From an uncultured bacterium (GTDB taxonomy: Bacteria > Patescibacteriota > Minisyncoccia > Phycocordibacterales > UBA9973): a DNA stretch of 10,788 bases. This document shows, piece by piece, positions 1 through 7,224 of the stretch. The DNA lies in NCBI GenBank assembly GCA_903869975.1, contig CAIQBF010000008.1, positions 1-10,788 on the forward strand, written 5' to 3'. Under the pieces are notes generated by a model that did not search any database, was not told the DNA's origin, and saw only the letters and a program-made list of their open reading frames with translations. Both the position numbers and the translations under genes were made by a program. The number at the start of each line of letters is the position of its first letter. The stretch's first letter is position 1.

Positions 1-66
1 CCTGATGAAAAACAGAAAGAGTTTCTAGCCCGTGGAGAAACTCGTAAGAAAAAAAAGAAAGAATAA
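1..66 (+). CDS. 3' end of an unidentified gene with a lysine-rich tail
   Basis: Only the last 21 codons and a TAA stop are inside the window. The frame is chosen because the other two forward frames hit stops within the first 30 bases. The visible tail is strongly charged and ends in a run of lysines and a glutamate (RKKKKKE). A good intrinsic terminator starts 18 bases after the stop, which supports a real gene end. A basic tail like this is common on ribosomal, RNA-binding or secreted proteins, but no family can be named from so short a piece. Confidence 0.6.
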   Translation, partial: PDEKQKEFLARGETRKKKKKE

Positions 67-83
67 GTCGCGCAATACGATAC

Positions 84-113
84 AAAAAAGTCCCCGCAAG
101 GGGACTTTTTCTT
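84..113 (+). terminator. Rho-independent terminator after the first gene
   Basis: GTCCCC (90-95) pairs with GGGGAC (100-105) around a GCAA tetraloop. The stem is extended by an A-tract on the left (84-89) and followed by TTTTT (106-110). The A-tract/U-tract symmetry means it could work in both directions, but the only gene ending here is the one on the + strand. Confidence 0.88.
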
Positions 114-242
114 CACGGCTCGAATATAAATAAAAGCCGTAATCCTGTTCAAAGAACATTGGTCTAAGTATCACATGAGTGAGTTAATAGAATCCTAAAC
201 TCAGAATGAAGACAAAATAAATGTCTCTCCCCGGAAAAATTT

Positions 243-269
243 TTGTTTGCCTGGAGGGAGCGCTACACT
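243..269 (+). promoter_or_regulatory. Probable promoter of the beta-helix/lipase gene
   Basis: A -10-like TACACT lies at 264-269, nine bases before the ATG at 279. A weak -35-like TTGTTT lies at 243-248 with a short 15-base spacer. The start point would fall about three bases before the ATG, so the mRNA would be almost leaderless. A GGAGG at 253-257 is 21 bases from the ATG, too far for a normal ribosome binding site. The rest of the gap, 114-242, holds only a short inverted repeat (ACGGCT 115-120 / AGCCGT 135-140) and no recognisable gene. Confidence 0.4.
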
Positions 270-278
270 CGGGGCATT

Positions 279-3200
279 ATGAAGAAATATATATTTGTTC
301 TTTTGGGTGCCGTAGTTGTTTCGTGTGCCGTGTTTACTTCTCCAGCGGAAGCTTCGACGACGATTTTATCTGATATTAGCGCTGATACCACCTGGTCGGA
401 TACGGATAGTCCGTATCTTGTGACTAAGTCGATTGCAGTTCCGGCTGGAGTGACACTTACCCTTGCTCCTGGTGCGATCGTGAAGCTTTCAAAGAATGTA
501 GTGATCACGGTCGGTGGTACGGTGAGTGCTATAGGGACTGCCACGAGCGGGGTTTCCATAACAGCGTACTCCGATGACACGCTCGGCGGTGATACGAATG
601 GTAACGGTTCAGCGAGTCTACCTATGGCAAAGGACTCTGGTGGATTTGTATTTTCCGCGGGCTCTGTCGGTACTTTTGAAAATACTGAGTTTCGATATGC
701 AACAAATGCTATTTCGGCTACGGGTGCTGCTCTTACGATAACGGATGGCGCTTTTGTGTCTAATGATAGTGCTGTGGCGGCGATCGACGGATCACTTACG
801 GTAACCGGTACTCGGTTTTCGCTCAATACCCGGCCGCTTCGCGCGAGTTTTGCTACCACATTTACACACTCGGGTAATACGTTTTCTGGAAACACCTACA
901 ATGCTATCGGTTTAACAAATTACGTATTAGGCGCGGTGCATTTTACGCTCACGGAAGCTCCCTATGTGATTTATGATCCAATGACACTTGTCGGCATGAG
1001 CGCCGCCCTTACGATCGATCCGGGCGTAATGATTATGAGTGGTAATGGAACTAGTAATGGCTTTATGTTGGCGGCTGATGGAGCTCCGGTGACTGTTGTC
1101 GGTACGCCGACAGCGCGTATTGACTTGACTCATGTGGCGATGATTGTTCGAGGTAGCGCGCAGGTGAATATTTCGTATGCAGATATTGGTATTATAAACA
1201 GCGAAGGAGCTGCGACGATTACGATGAAGGACTCCACTTTTCGTGGGGTAAATTCTTTTGGACAATCATTTACGGGTCGTCGTATTTTGATGGATACGAC
1301 ACCTATTGTTGCTATTGAGGGAGCAACTATGTTTTCCGGTCAACGGGGCACGATCATTCTCGAAGACAGTATTTTAAAAAATACCAGTACTGGGGTGTCT
1401 TCGGCAGTGTATTTGTATAACAATACGATTGCAACAATAAAGAACACTGTCGTTGAAAGTGTTACGAGTTGTTTTGATATAACATCCGGGGCAACGGTAA
1501 CGGCAGATCATATAACGATGAACAAGTGCCATGATACGGGTATCAAAATGACTCCATTCAACGGCTCGGCCGGGGCAAGGCTTACTCTTCGTGATAGCGA
1601 AATATCAGGAGCGATGTATGGTTTGTGGATTAGTGGAAATATGTTTGTCGATATTCAAAATTCAAGTTTCCATGATAATACCTTTGCCGCATTTACGGGG
1701 CAAAACAGTTATTCATATAGCGTTACAAACAATTGGTGGGGCGATGCTTCTGGTCCGGAAAACAGTTTTACAAATCCGGGCGGGCATGGGCAGAAAACTT
1801 CTGACAAAATGAAAATTACGCCTTGGCTTACGGAAAATCCCATTGCACCAAGCACGCCGATTCCTGACCCGGTTCCGGTGCCGGTTCCAACACCAAATCC
1901 TGTACCTGTTCCAACGAATCGTACCCCGGTCATTATTATTCCCGGAATCACGGGTACCGAGCTTGTGAGAGAATACGGAAACCAGGAAGAGTTGTGGCCG
2001 TCCTTTGCTCGAAATATGACCAATTCAAGTCGATTGCTCGATCTTTCTTTGAATACCAACGGAACTGAAGATCCGCAGCTGCCGCTTCGCATTGGCGATA
2101 TCGTGAGAAGCGCTCCGACACTTCATATCCTTGACGGACTTATTGCTGATCTCGTGAATGCTGGCTATCGTGAGGGGACTGATCTTTTTGTGTTTCCGTA
2201 CGACTGGCGTTTGAGCAATACTGAGTCTGCGCAAAAGCTTGCTCAGAAAATTGCCGATGTTCGCTCGGCAACAGAGCATCAAAAGGTTGATCTCATTACG
2301 CATAGCATGGGAGGATTGATTGCAAAAAAGTATATTGCCGATGCGGGTTCTGCTTCCGTTCGAAAACTCATCTTTATAGGCACTCCGCATCTGGGCTCAC
2401 CAAAAACATTTAAGGTGCTCATGTACGGCGATGATATGGGATGGAATTTGTTTGGATTCCCACTATTGAGTTCTGATACGATTAAAACCATAAGTCAAAA
2501 TATGCCGGCAATTTATGATTTATTGCCGAGTAAATCGTATTCACAAAATACATCCACTACCAGCTATGTGTTTGATGCACGAAATGTATCCTCGGCGAGT
2601 GCTGCTGGATCATATTTGAGTCCGAGTCAGATTGAGCAGTATCTGTCGAGCGAGGGCCGGAACTCGGTACTCTTTCCTCAAGCGGAAACATTGCATTCAC
2701 TTACGGATGGTATGAATCTTTCCGCGGACTCTACGTATGTATTTTCGGGTTGCGGCACGACCAAGACGATCGGATCGTTCACGCTTCGAGACAAGCTTTT
2801 TATTCCGCTCCTTGGATATGTAACTGATGGCGTTGATATTGGGTATGTAAATGGTGATGGCACTGTACCGCTCTATTCCGCTGACACGACGAACGGCACA
2901 CATTACTATGTAAAAGGTTCCTCTCATGCACAGCTCCCGTCGGCTGACGGTGTCCCACAAACGATTATTGCAATCCTTAACGAAACTGCTGTTCCTTCAA
3001 AAGATTCTATTAGCACAAACAGAACGTCGTGCTCTGTATCAGGAACAGCTGTTCAAAAAAGTGGGTCGGTTACGATGCAGATTTATGATCAGCAAGGTAG
3101 ACATACTGGCGTCTTGAGTGATGGCTCTATCGAACATGGTATCCCTGGCGTCGAATATACAAAAATAGACGGTGATGTTACGTTTGCATTCCTGCCGGAT

Positions 3201-4145
3201 GGAATACAGTATCGAGTGGTCAATGATGCGACTACTGCAGGAGGATATGATTTCTCTGTTCAGAAAATCGGAGGGGATGATGCTATTGTGTCACGCTCAT
3301 ATTATGGTGATATTCCTGTAGAGGCAACCTCTTCGTCTGAGATTCTGATTGGAGGGTCGGAGGGTGTTACCTCTATCAATATGGATATCGACGGAGACAA
3401 TGATTTCGACACAGAGTATCCGGCTCTTGCCATGCTTGATGCTACTCAAGCTGCGGATCGAATTCCTCCGTTTACAAGTGCTACTATAGACGAAGAGATG
3501 CTCCTAACGCTCACGCCTTCCGACGCAGGAGCCGGTATCCTCAAGACTGAGTATTCGCTTGACGGGGGACTTACGTGGACGCGCTACATGAACACCGTCA
3601 ACGTGTCAGGTAAAACAGTAACTTATTTTTCTGTCGACAAAGCAGGGAATCGAGAGTCTGTACGGAGTATCACCCGGGCAGCGGCAGAAGTAATACCGCC
3701 CATTCAAAACAACATACCTCCTTCAACAGGAGGCGGAGGCGGAACGGGAACAGGGTCTGGTGCGGGGACTGGAACGACCAAGACTACTGACATAGTCCCT
3801 CTTCCGATTGTTCCTCCAGTAGTAGCGCCTCCCGTCGAGATCGTGCCAGTTGTTGATACCGATCTTGTTACTCCCGATGCTATTGTTGCTATCGAGGGTG
3901 AGAATGTTTCGATTTCGAATAATGGCGAGGCTACCATAGATTCTTTTGAAGGATCAGAACCAGAGAGTGTTTCCTACAAAGCATCGCCACAGGAACATAA
4001 TTCCAATTTGGATGAAGTTCCTGAATCACCGCTTTCGGCACGGGTGATCTCTTCTCGAGCTCAGATTGGGCGCATAGGTCTCGGTCTTGTACTCATTGTG
4101 TTTGTCGGTCTCGGATTACTAGCGCACAAACAGGGGAAAGAATAA
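279..4145 (+). CDS. Secreted beta-helix protein fused to an LCAT/PGAP1-type alpha/beta hydrolase
   Basis: Large envelope protein of 1288 residues, numbered from the ATG at 279. That ATG gives a clean signal peptide (MKK, a hydrophobic stretch, and AEA|S cleavage near residue 25); an in-frame TTG at 243 would bury it. VVSC at residues 13-16 could alternatively be a lipobox. Residues about 33-510 are short Thr/Ser/Gly-rich beta repeats typical of a parallel beta-helix, ending in NNWWG (484-488). A Pro-Val linker (about 523-548) leads to a lipase domain: an IIPGITGTEL oxyanion strand, FPYDWR, nucleophile Ser676 in THSMGG, TPHLGS, Asp860 in GDGTVP and His883. This set matches lecithin:cholesterol acyltransferase-like lipases. 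Further on are an Asp-rich, probably calcium-binding DIDGDNDFD, an OmpL47-like YSLDGGLTWT (from about 1092), a Gly-rich spacer (1151-1166) and a C-terminal membrane helix (about 1266-1282) with a basic tail. Substrate unknown; ester cleavage or acyl transfer at the cell surface is inferred. Confidence 0.87.
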   Translation: MKKYIFVLLGAVVVSCAVFTSPAEASTTILSDISADTTWSDTDSPYLVTKSIAVPAGVTLTLAPGAIVKLSKNVVITVGGTVSAIGTATSGVSITAYSDDTLGGDTNGNGSASLPMAKDSGGFVFSAGSVGTFENTEFRYATNAISATGAALTITDGAFVSNDSAVAAIDGSLTVTGTRFSLNTRPLRASFATTFTHSGNTFSGNTYNAIGLTNYVLGAVHFTLTEAPYVIYDPMTLVGMSAALTIDPGVMIMSGNGTSNGFMLAADGAPVTVVGTPTARIDLTHVAMIVRGSAQVNISYADIGIINSEGAATITMKDSTFRGVNSFGQSFTGRRILMDTTPIVAIEGATMFSGQRGTIILEDSILKNTSTGVSSAVYLYNNTIATIKNTVVESVTSCFDITSGATVTADHITMNKCHDTGIKMTPFNGSAGARLTLRDSEISGAMYGLWISGNMFVDIQNSSFHDNTFAAFTGQNSYSYSVTNNWWGDASGPENSFTNPGGHGQKTSDKMKITPWLTENPIAPSTPIPDPVPVPVPTPNPVPVPTNRTPVIIIPGITGTELVREYGNQEELWPSFARNMTNSSRLLDLSLNTNGTEDPQLPLRIGDIVRSAPTLHILDGLIADLVNAGYREGTDLFVFPYDWRLSNTESAQKLAQKIADVRSATEHQKVDLITHSMGGLIAKKYIADAGSASVRKLIFIGTPHLGSPKTFKVLMYGDDMGWNLFGFPLLSSDTIKTISQNMPAIYDLLPSKSYSQNTSTTSYVFDARNVSSASAAGSYLSPSQIEQYLSSEGRNSVLFPQAETLHSLTDGMNLSADSTYVFSGCGTTKTIGSFTLRDKLFIPLLGYVTDGVDIGYVNGDGTVPLYSADTTNGTHYYVKGSSHAQLPSADGVPQTIIAILNETAVPSKDSISTNRTSCSVSGTAVQKSGSVTMQIYDQQGRHTGVLSDGSIEHGIPGVEYTKIDGDVTFAFLPDGIQYRVVNDATTAGGYDFSVQKIGGDDAIVSRSYYGDIPVEATSSSEILIGGSEGVTSINMDIDGDNDFDTEYPALAMLDATQAADRIPPFTSATIDEEMLLTLTPSDAGAGILKTEYSLDGGLTWTRYMNTVNVSGKTVTYFSVDKAGNRESVRSITRAAAEVIPPIQNNIPPSTGGGGGTGTGSGAGTGTTKTTDIVPLPIVPPVVAPPVEIVPVVDTDLVTPDAIVAIEGENVSISNNGEATIDSFEGSEPESVSYKASPQEHNSNLDEVPESPLSARVISSRAQIGRIGLGLVLIVFVGLGLLAHKQGKE

Positions 4146-4154
4146 AATACTTAT

Positions 4155-4481
4155 ATGGAAGAAACATTATCACGTGGACGGACGGTTCTTGCGATTAAAT
4201 TATATTCTCTTTATTTCATCCTCGGAGTTATTGCCATACCGTACTGTATTTCGCTTATTGCTCAGAGTATTGGATTACCTACAAGAATTTTCATGATTGT
4301 GATTGCCCCAATCGCGAGCCTCATAATCCCTAAAACAATATTACGCAGGTTTCCTGCTACAAAAAGAACGAAAATCATCTGGTATATAGTCCATTGCGTA
4401 GCGGTGATTGTTGTCCCTATCGTCGTCTTCGTCTCGTTTATTCTGATAGCTATTCAGTATATGGTGCCTACGATGATTTGA
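4155..4481 (+). CDS. Small membrane protein of unknown function
   Basis: Encodes 108 residues starting nine bases after the beta-helix/lipase gene, so it is probably co-transcribed with it. A basic N-terminal patch is followed by about three hydrophobic segments: roughly residues 13-38, 42-60 and 73-104. A basic cluster (RRFPATKRTK, about 64-73) sits between the second and third and probably faces the cytoplasm. No catalytic motif or known family was recognised. The hydrophobic periodicity and tight spacing suggest a real gene. A TAAAAT overlapping the previous stop (4143-4148) could be a weak internal -10. The stop is TGA. Confidence 0.62.
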   Translation: MEETLSRGRTVLAIKLYSLYFILGVIAIPYCISLIAQSIGLPTRIFMIVIAPIASLIIPKTILRRFPATKRTKIIWYIVHCVAVIVVPIVVFVSFILIAIQYMVPTMI

Positions 4482-4620
4482 CTTATCTCGAATCTGTCTA
4501 TAGATTGACAGTAAGTAGAGAGATTCTTTGTTTTGTATGTTTAGGATTTGTTTGTTTAGCCGGGCGTGTATTTCTAGGACTCTCTACCTTTGAGGAAAGA
4601 ATCCTCACTATTTGAAAGCA
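4482..4620 (+). other. Gap before msrA with pairing segments; possible structured RNA
   Basis: No convincing coding region. Long complementary segments are visible: GTAGAGAG (4515-4522) with CTCTCTAC (4580-4587), GATTCTTT (4522-4529) with AAAGAATC (4596-4603), AGGATT (4543-4548) with AATCCT (4600-4605), and a local hairpin GAGGA/TCCTC (4592-4606). A TTGACT (4478-4483) over the preceding stop codon and a TATAGA (4499-4504) could form a weak promoter with a 15-base spacer. The stretch ends in the terminator at 4621-4656, so a short RNA of about 145 bases is possible but unproven. Confidence 0.27.
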
Positions 4621-4656
4621 GGGGCGGCCACAGTAATGTTGGCTGCCTCTTTTTTT
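4621..4656 (+). terminator. Rho-independent terminator upstream of msrA
   Basis: GGGGCGGCCA (4621-4630) pairs with TGGCTGCCTC (4640-4649), ten pairs including two G-U, around a nine-base loop. It is followed by seven Ts (4650-4656). It ends the lipase/membrane-protein transcript, or a short RNA from the gap, before the msrA promoter. Confidence 0.85.
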
Positions 4657-4670
4657 ACCCGAAAACGCGA

Positions 4671-4676
4671 TATACT
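4671..4676 (+). promoter_or_regulatory. -10 element of msrA
   Basis: TATACT lies eight bases before the msrA ATG at 4685, which puts the expected start point at or next to the ATG. No good -35 is visible at the normal distance (the sequence there is T-rich), and there is no Shine-Dalgarno sequence. Confidence 0.5.
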
Positions 4677-4684
4677 TACTTTCT

Positions 4685-5227
4685 ATGCAAACGATCATAC
4701 TTGGCGGCGGGTGCTTTTGGTGTACGGAAGCGGTATTCCAAACGCTCAAGGGTGTGCACTCTGTTGCTCCTGGGTACACTGGCGGACATACCGTAAACCC
4801 TACGTATGAAGATATCTGCACCGGTACGACCGGTCACGCTGAAGTGATCAAGATCGACTACGACCCATCCGAAATTCAGCTTGAGGATATTCTGACGGTA
4901 TTTTTCGCGACGCACGATCCGACTACGTTGAATAGGCAGGGTGCTGATGTTGGCACACAATATCGCTCAGCTATTTTCTACACAACAAGCGAGCAGAAAG
5001 AAGTCGTAGAGAAATTTATTCTTGAATTAGAGACATCCAGTTCTCTCGGCGGACACATCGTAACCGAAGTGGTGCCGATTGAAACATTTTATCCAGCAGA
5101 AGAATATCATCAGAATTATTTCGCACGAAATCCCGATCGAGCATACTGCCAAATCGTGGTAAATCCTAAGGTTGAAAAAGTGCAGGCAAAATTCGCCGAA
5201 CTCTTAAAGAAGAATCGGCCTGAGTAG
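4685..5227 (+). CDS. msrA: Peptide-methionine (S)-S-oxide reductase MsrA
   Basis: Reduces the S-epimer of methionine sulfoxide, free or in proteins, back to methionine, with thioredoxin as the usual reductant. The 180-residue protein has the family signature GGGCFWCTEAVF near the N-terminus. Cys10 is the expected nucleophile and Cys13 the likely partner in recycling. YEDICTGTTGHAEV (41-54) and the later YHQNYF and AYCQIVVNPK segments are also typical. The length is that of a compact MsrA without an MsrB domain. The ATG at 4685 begins almost directly at the conserved core, and the -10 box just upstream supports it. No MsrB gene is visible in the window. Confidence 0.95.
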   Translation: MQTIILGGGCFWCTEAVFQTLKGVHSVAPGYTGGHTVNPTYEDICTGTTGHAEVIKIDYDPSEIQLEDILTVFFATHDPTTLNRQGADVGTQYRSAIFYTTSEQKEVVEKFILELETSSSLGGHIVTEVVPIETFYPAEEYHQNYFARNPDRAYCQIVVNPKVEKVQAKFAELLKKNRPE

Positions 5228-5242
5228 ATTGCCGAGCTTTTT
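5215..5242 (+). terminator. Weak terminator-like hairpin over the msrA stop
   Basis: TCGGC (5215-5219) pairs with GCCGA (5231-5235) around an 11-base loop and is followed by GCTTTTT. The stem has only five pairs and overlaps the end of msrA, so it would be a leaky terminator at best. Confidence 0.28.
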
Positions 5243-5248
5243 CACGTT

Positions 5249-5278
5249 TTGACTCTGATCTCTATCGTGCCGTATACT
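5249..5278 (+). promoter_or_regulatory. Promoter of the 5288/5727 gene pair
   Basis: A -35 TTGACT (5249-5254), an 18-base spacer and a -10 TATACT (5273-5278) form a near-consensus sigma70-type promoter. The expected start point, about 5285, is three bases before the ATG at 5288. This shows that the in-frame TTG at 5249, part of the -35 box, is not the start codon. Confidence 0.75.
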
Positions 5279-5287
5279 GGCAGGAGT

Positions 5288-5707
5288 ATGACTTACCGCA
5301 AGCGCTACGAGGACAGCTATCTCGACGACGAGGACGAAGAAATAGACGGCGACGAGCGAACTGACGCGGAGCGTATCGTCGCTCTCTTGGAGAAGCCGGA
5401 CCGCACACCAAAAGAAGACGCTCGCATTACGAAGCTACTCGAACGGCTTTATGTGGGTGCAAAATTACCTGGCCCGCCTGGAGAGAACGCCATATACGGT
5501 ATCGAAGTGGTTGCCGGGGCGTATGCCGCACTTGGTGCTCCTGACACTGCTACGGGCCTTTGGGAGCGTCTCGGCGACGTTGCTGGAAACATCGGCCGGA
5601 GCGATCTGTATTATAAGGCAATGGATGCAATCGCGGCTTTGAGCCAGGCGACGTATGAGGAATATCATCCGGGAGAGACCGTGCAGGCAGACGAAACGAC
5701 GCTATAA
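5288..5707 (+). CDS. Acidic protein of unknown function
   Basis: Encodes 139 residues from the ATG at 5288; the upstream in-frame TTG is rejected because it lies in the promoter's -35 box. An AGGAG is only one base from the ATG, too close to act as a normal ribosome binding site. The N-terminus is strongly charged (DDEDEEIDGDERTDAER), then comes a helical stretch (about 30-60), a short Pro/Gly break (KLPGPPGENA) and an Ala-rich helical pair (about 68-122) that could be TPR-like. No signal peptide or membrane segment is seen, so it should be cytoplasmic. No family recognised. It is followed after 19 bases by the DUF5654 gene and is probably co-transcribed with it. Confidence 0.7.
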   Translation: MTYRKRYEDSYLDDEDEEIDGDERTDAERIVALLEKPDRTPKEDARITKLLERLYVGAKLPGPPGENAIYGIEVVAGAYAALGAPDTATGLWERLGDVAGNIGRSDLYYKAMDAIAALSQATYEEYHPGETVQADETTL

Positions 5708-5726
5708 ATAATCATTACATTTCACT

Positions 5727-5987
5727 ATGGAAACAGAAAAAGACACAAAGAAAAAGAAAGCTCTTCGTGCTGAGTTACGAGAAAAGACCGCAGGCTATGT
5801 TTTGACTGCGCTCGGACTTGTTGCTGGTCTTGCTTGGAACGACGCTATTAGCTCCACCATCAAGCGATTCTTTCCACTCGATGGCGACGGTCTCATGGTC
5901 AAATTTATCTATGCTGTCATTGTTACGATCGGTATCGTTCTTGTCTCGCATTTCTTACTGCGAGTAATGACCGGAAAAGAGGACTAG
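5727..5987 (+). CDS. DUF5654-family small membrane protein
   Basis: Encodes 86 residues: a lysine-rich cytoplasmic N-terminus (about 1-20), a first membrane segment with the characteristic TAGYVLTALGLVAGLAWNDAI (about 21-41), a short soluble loop with FFPLDGDG, and a second membrane segment (about 58-80). The EKT-GY-GLVAGLAWN-AI pattern matches what I recall of DUF5654 proteins, found in many CPR bacteria and archaea; their function is unknown. It is the last gene of the + strand group. Its TAG stop abuts the stop of hsp20 on the other strand with no base between. Confidence 0.8.
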   Translation: METEKDTKKKKALRAELREKTAGYVLTALGLVAGLAWNDAISSTIKRFFPLDGDGLMVKFIYAVIVTIGIVLVSHFLLRVMTGKED

Positions 5988-6476
5988 CTAGACTGATTTT
6001 ACTTTGACGTGTGAACGCTTGTTCTTGTCTACTTTTGGAAGCTTGATCGTGAGGAGTCCGTGGCGTTCCATTGCCTCGGCTTCATCTGGCTGCACTTCCT
6101 GTGGAAGCGAAACGCTGCGTGAGAATGAGCCCCAGTAGAGTTCGCGGCTGAAGAAATCTCCTTCGCGAACTGTTTGGCTTTCCTGGCGCTTGCCGCGGAT
6201 GGTGAGCATGTCGCGAGTGATATTGATCTCAAGATCTTCTGGACGTACGCCTGCGACAAATGTCTGCACGATAATATCGCTCGGTGTTTGGTAGACATCA
6301 AGGGCGAGTTCGCCCTCGGTCTCTTCTTCTGTTGCCCAAGGATCAGTACCTTCTGATTCTTCGCGTGCCTGAATGCGGGTTTCTACTTCTTCTGTTTTTG
6401 CGTCCTCGTCAGTGAGGCGCATTCCGCCGGAGATGCGCTCGAAGAATGATCGCTTTTTTTCTTTTTTCATTGCCAT
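5988..6476 (-). CDS. Small heat-shock protein (Hsp20/alpha-crystallin family)
   Basis: ATP-independent holdase that binds unfolding proteins as oligomers. The 162-residue protein has a basic, then acidic, N-terminal arm (1-55) and an alpha-crystallin domain (about 56-148) with the usual strands: ALDVYQTPSDIIVQTFVAGV, the LTIRGKR strand, FSRSVSLP and the conserved GLLTIKLPK end. The short tail has an I-x-I-like VKV (157-159). The ATG at 6476 is chosen because an extended -10 promoter places the start point at that base; an ATG two codons later is possible. The gene begins seven bases after the protease stop, so it can be read in the valS transcript and also from its own promoter. The 3' end meets the DUF5654 gene with no terminator between. 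Confidence 0.92.
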   Translation of the reverse strand: MAMKKEKKRSFFERISGGMRLTDEDAKTEEVETRIQAREESEGTDPWATEEETEGELALDVYQTPSDIIVQTFVAGVRPEDLEINITRDMLTIRGKRQESQTVREGDFFSRELYWGSFSRSVSLPQEVQPDEAEAMERHGLLTIKLPKVDKNKRSHVKVKSV

Positions 6477-6482
6477 GGTTTT

Positions 6483-6491
6483 ATTATATCA
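6483..6491 (-). promoter_or_regulatory. Extended -10 promoter of hsp20
   Basis: On the - strand this reads TGATATAAT: TG, one base, then a perfect TATAAT (6488-6483). No -35 match is seen, as expected for an extended -10 promoter. The -10 contains the TAA stop (6486-6484) of the upstream protease gene and ends six bases before the hsp20 ATG, so the transcript should be leaderless. No CIRCE-type inverted repeat was seen here. Confidence 0.65.
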
Positions 6492-7224
6492 CGCTTGGAG
6501 TCCGTTCTTCCACATATGCGCCCATACGACGCAGTTTTTCAAACAACAGCATGATGATAATCGTCACCACCCAGAGAAATCCGAAAACTTTTAGGAAATC
6601 TTTTCCATTTTTTTGCATGATAAAGAAATTGAATACGCTATGCAGTGCAATTGCTGCTGCTATGCCGAATAGTGCGTAGAATATGCGGGAGCCGTTTGAT
6701 TTGAAGTAGGCAAGCCCGACGGAAATACCAATAATGCCACTCGTTACCGCATGCAGCAGCGTCGATCCAAGAAAGCGCAGGTTTCCAGTGAGGAATGACA
6801 CCGTTCCGTCGTTTACGGATACTGGATGGATGAGGTACAGTGCATTTTCGAGCGCGGCGAATCCAAGTCCTGCGGTCATGAGATAGATGGCGTAGTCTAC
6901 TGGTTCATCGAGATACGGGCTTTTTGTCATGATGATAGCGAAGGCAAGGTATTTGAATATTTCCTCGCTTGCAGCCCATAGTACGATCATGGTCGTGTGG
7001 TCGAGTGCCATCCCTGATATTAATTTCTGTACGGGTAAGACAAGAATGACCGATATCATGCCGGCCGCAAATGTCAGAAATACAAGACCGGTCGGTTCTC
7101 GTTTGCCATCCTCATCTTCGCGTAGCCAGAAAAAGAGCCAGATAATCGCAGGGATCGTGCCAGCCAAAAGAGCAAGGATGAAAACAGTCGGGTTCTGTGA
7201 AAATGAGAGGGTTACGTTCTGCAT
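6484..7224 (-). CDS. PrsW-family intramembrane metalloprotease
   Basis: Multi-pass membrane protein of 246 residues from the ATG at 7224; a GTG two codons earlier (7230) is also possible. It has about seven or eight hydrophobic segments and the PrsW/CAAX-protease-like motif set in order: SEEIFKY with the EE pair near residues 87-88, GFAALENALY with Glu126, LLHAVTSG with His158, and ALHSVFNF with His195. These are the expected metal-binding and catalytic residues in the membrane. Bacillus PrsW cleaves the anti-sigma factor RsiW; no sigma/anti-sigma pair is visible here, so the substrate is unknown. The start lies inside the end of valS (13-base overlap), which suggests translational coupling, and no Shine-Dalgarno is seen. 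Confidence 0.85.
   Translation of the reverse strand: MQNVTLSFSQNPTVFILALLAGTIPAIIWLFFWLREDEDGKREPTGLVFLTFAAGMISVILVLPVQKLISGMALDHTTMIVLWAASEEIFKYLAFAIIMTKSPYLDEPVDYAIYLMTAGLGFAALENALYLIHPVSVNDGTVSFLTGNLRFLGSTLLHAVTSGIIGISVGLAYFKSNGSRIFYALFGIAAAIALHSVFNFFIMQKNGKDFLKVFGFLWVVTIIIMLLFEKLRRMGAYVEERTPSVI

Noticed and set aside
145..157. TGTTC-AAA-GAACA palindrome as a LexA-type operator
   Set aside because: Half-site orientation and spacing do not match known LexA boxes, and it is more than 100 bases from the promoter.
243..278. In-frame TTG start for the beta-helix/lipase gene, 12 codons before the ATG
   Set aside because: It would put a charged segment before the signal peptide, and the stretch contains the probable -10 box; the ATG at 279 gives a normal signal peptide.
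1870..1920. Pro-Val repeat as a tandem DNA repeat or mobile element scar
   Set aside because: It is a coding linker between the beta-helix and lipase domains with varied third codon positions and no flanking repeats.
4505..4510. Perfect TTGACA as a -35 box in the gap before msrA
   Set aside because: No -10 match is found 15-19 bases downstream; the sequence there is T/G-rich.
4538..4594. 18-codon ORF (starts MFRICLF) upstream of msrA as a second leader peptide
   Set aside because: It has no run of one amino acid, no good promoter at a suitable distance, and no clear antiterminator pairing with the terminator at 4621.
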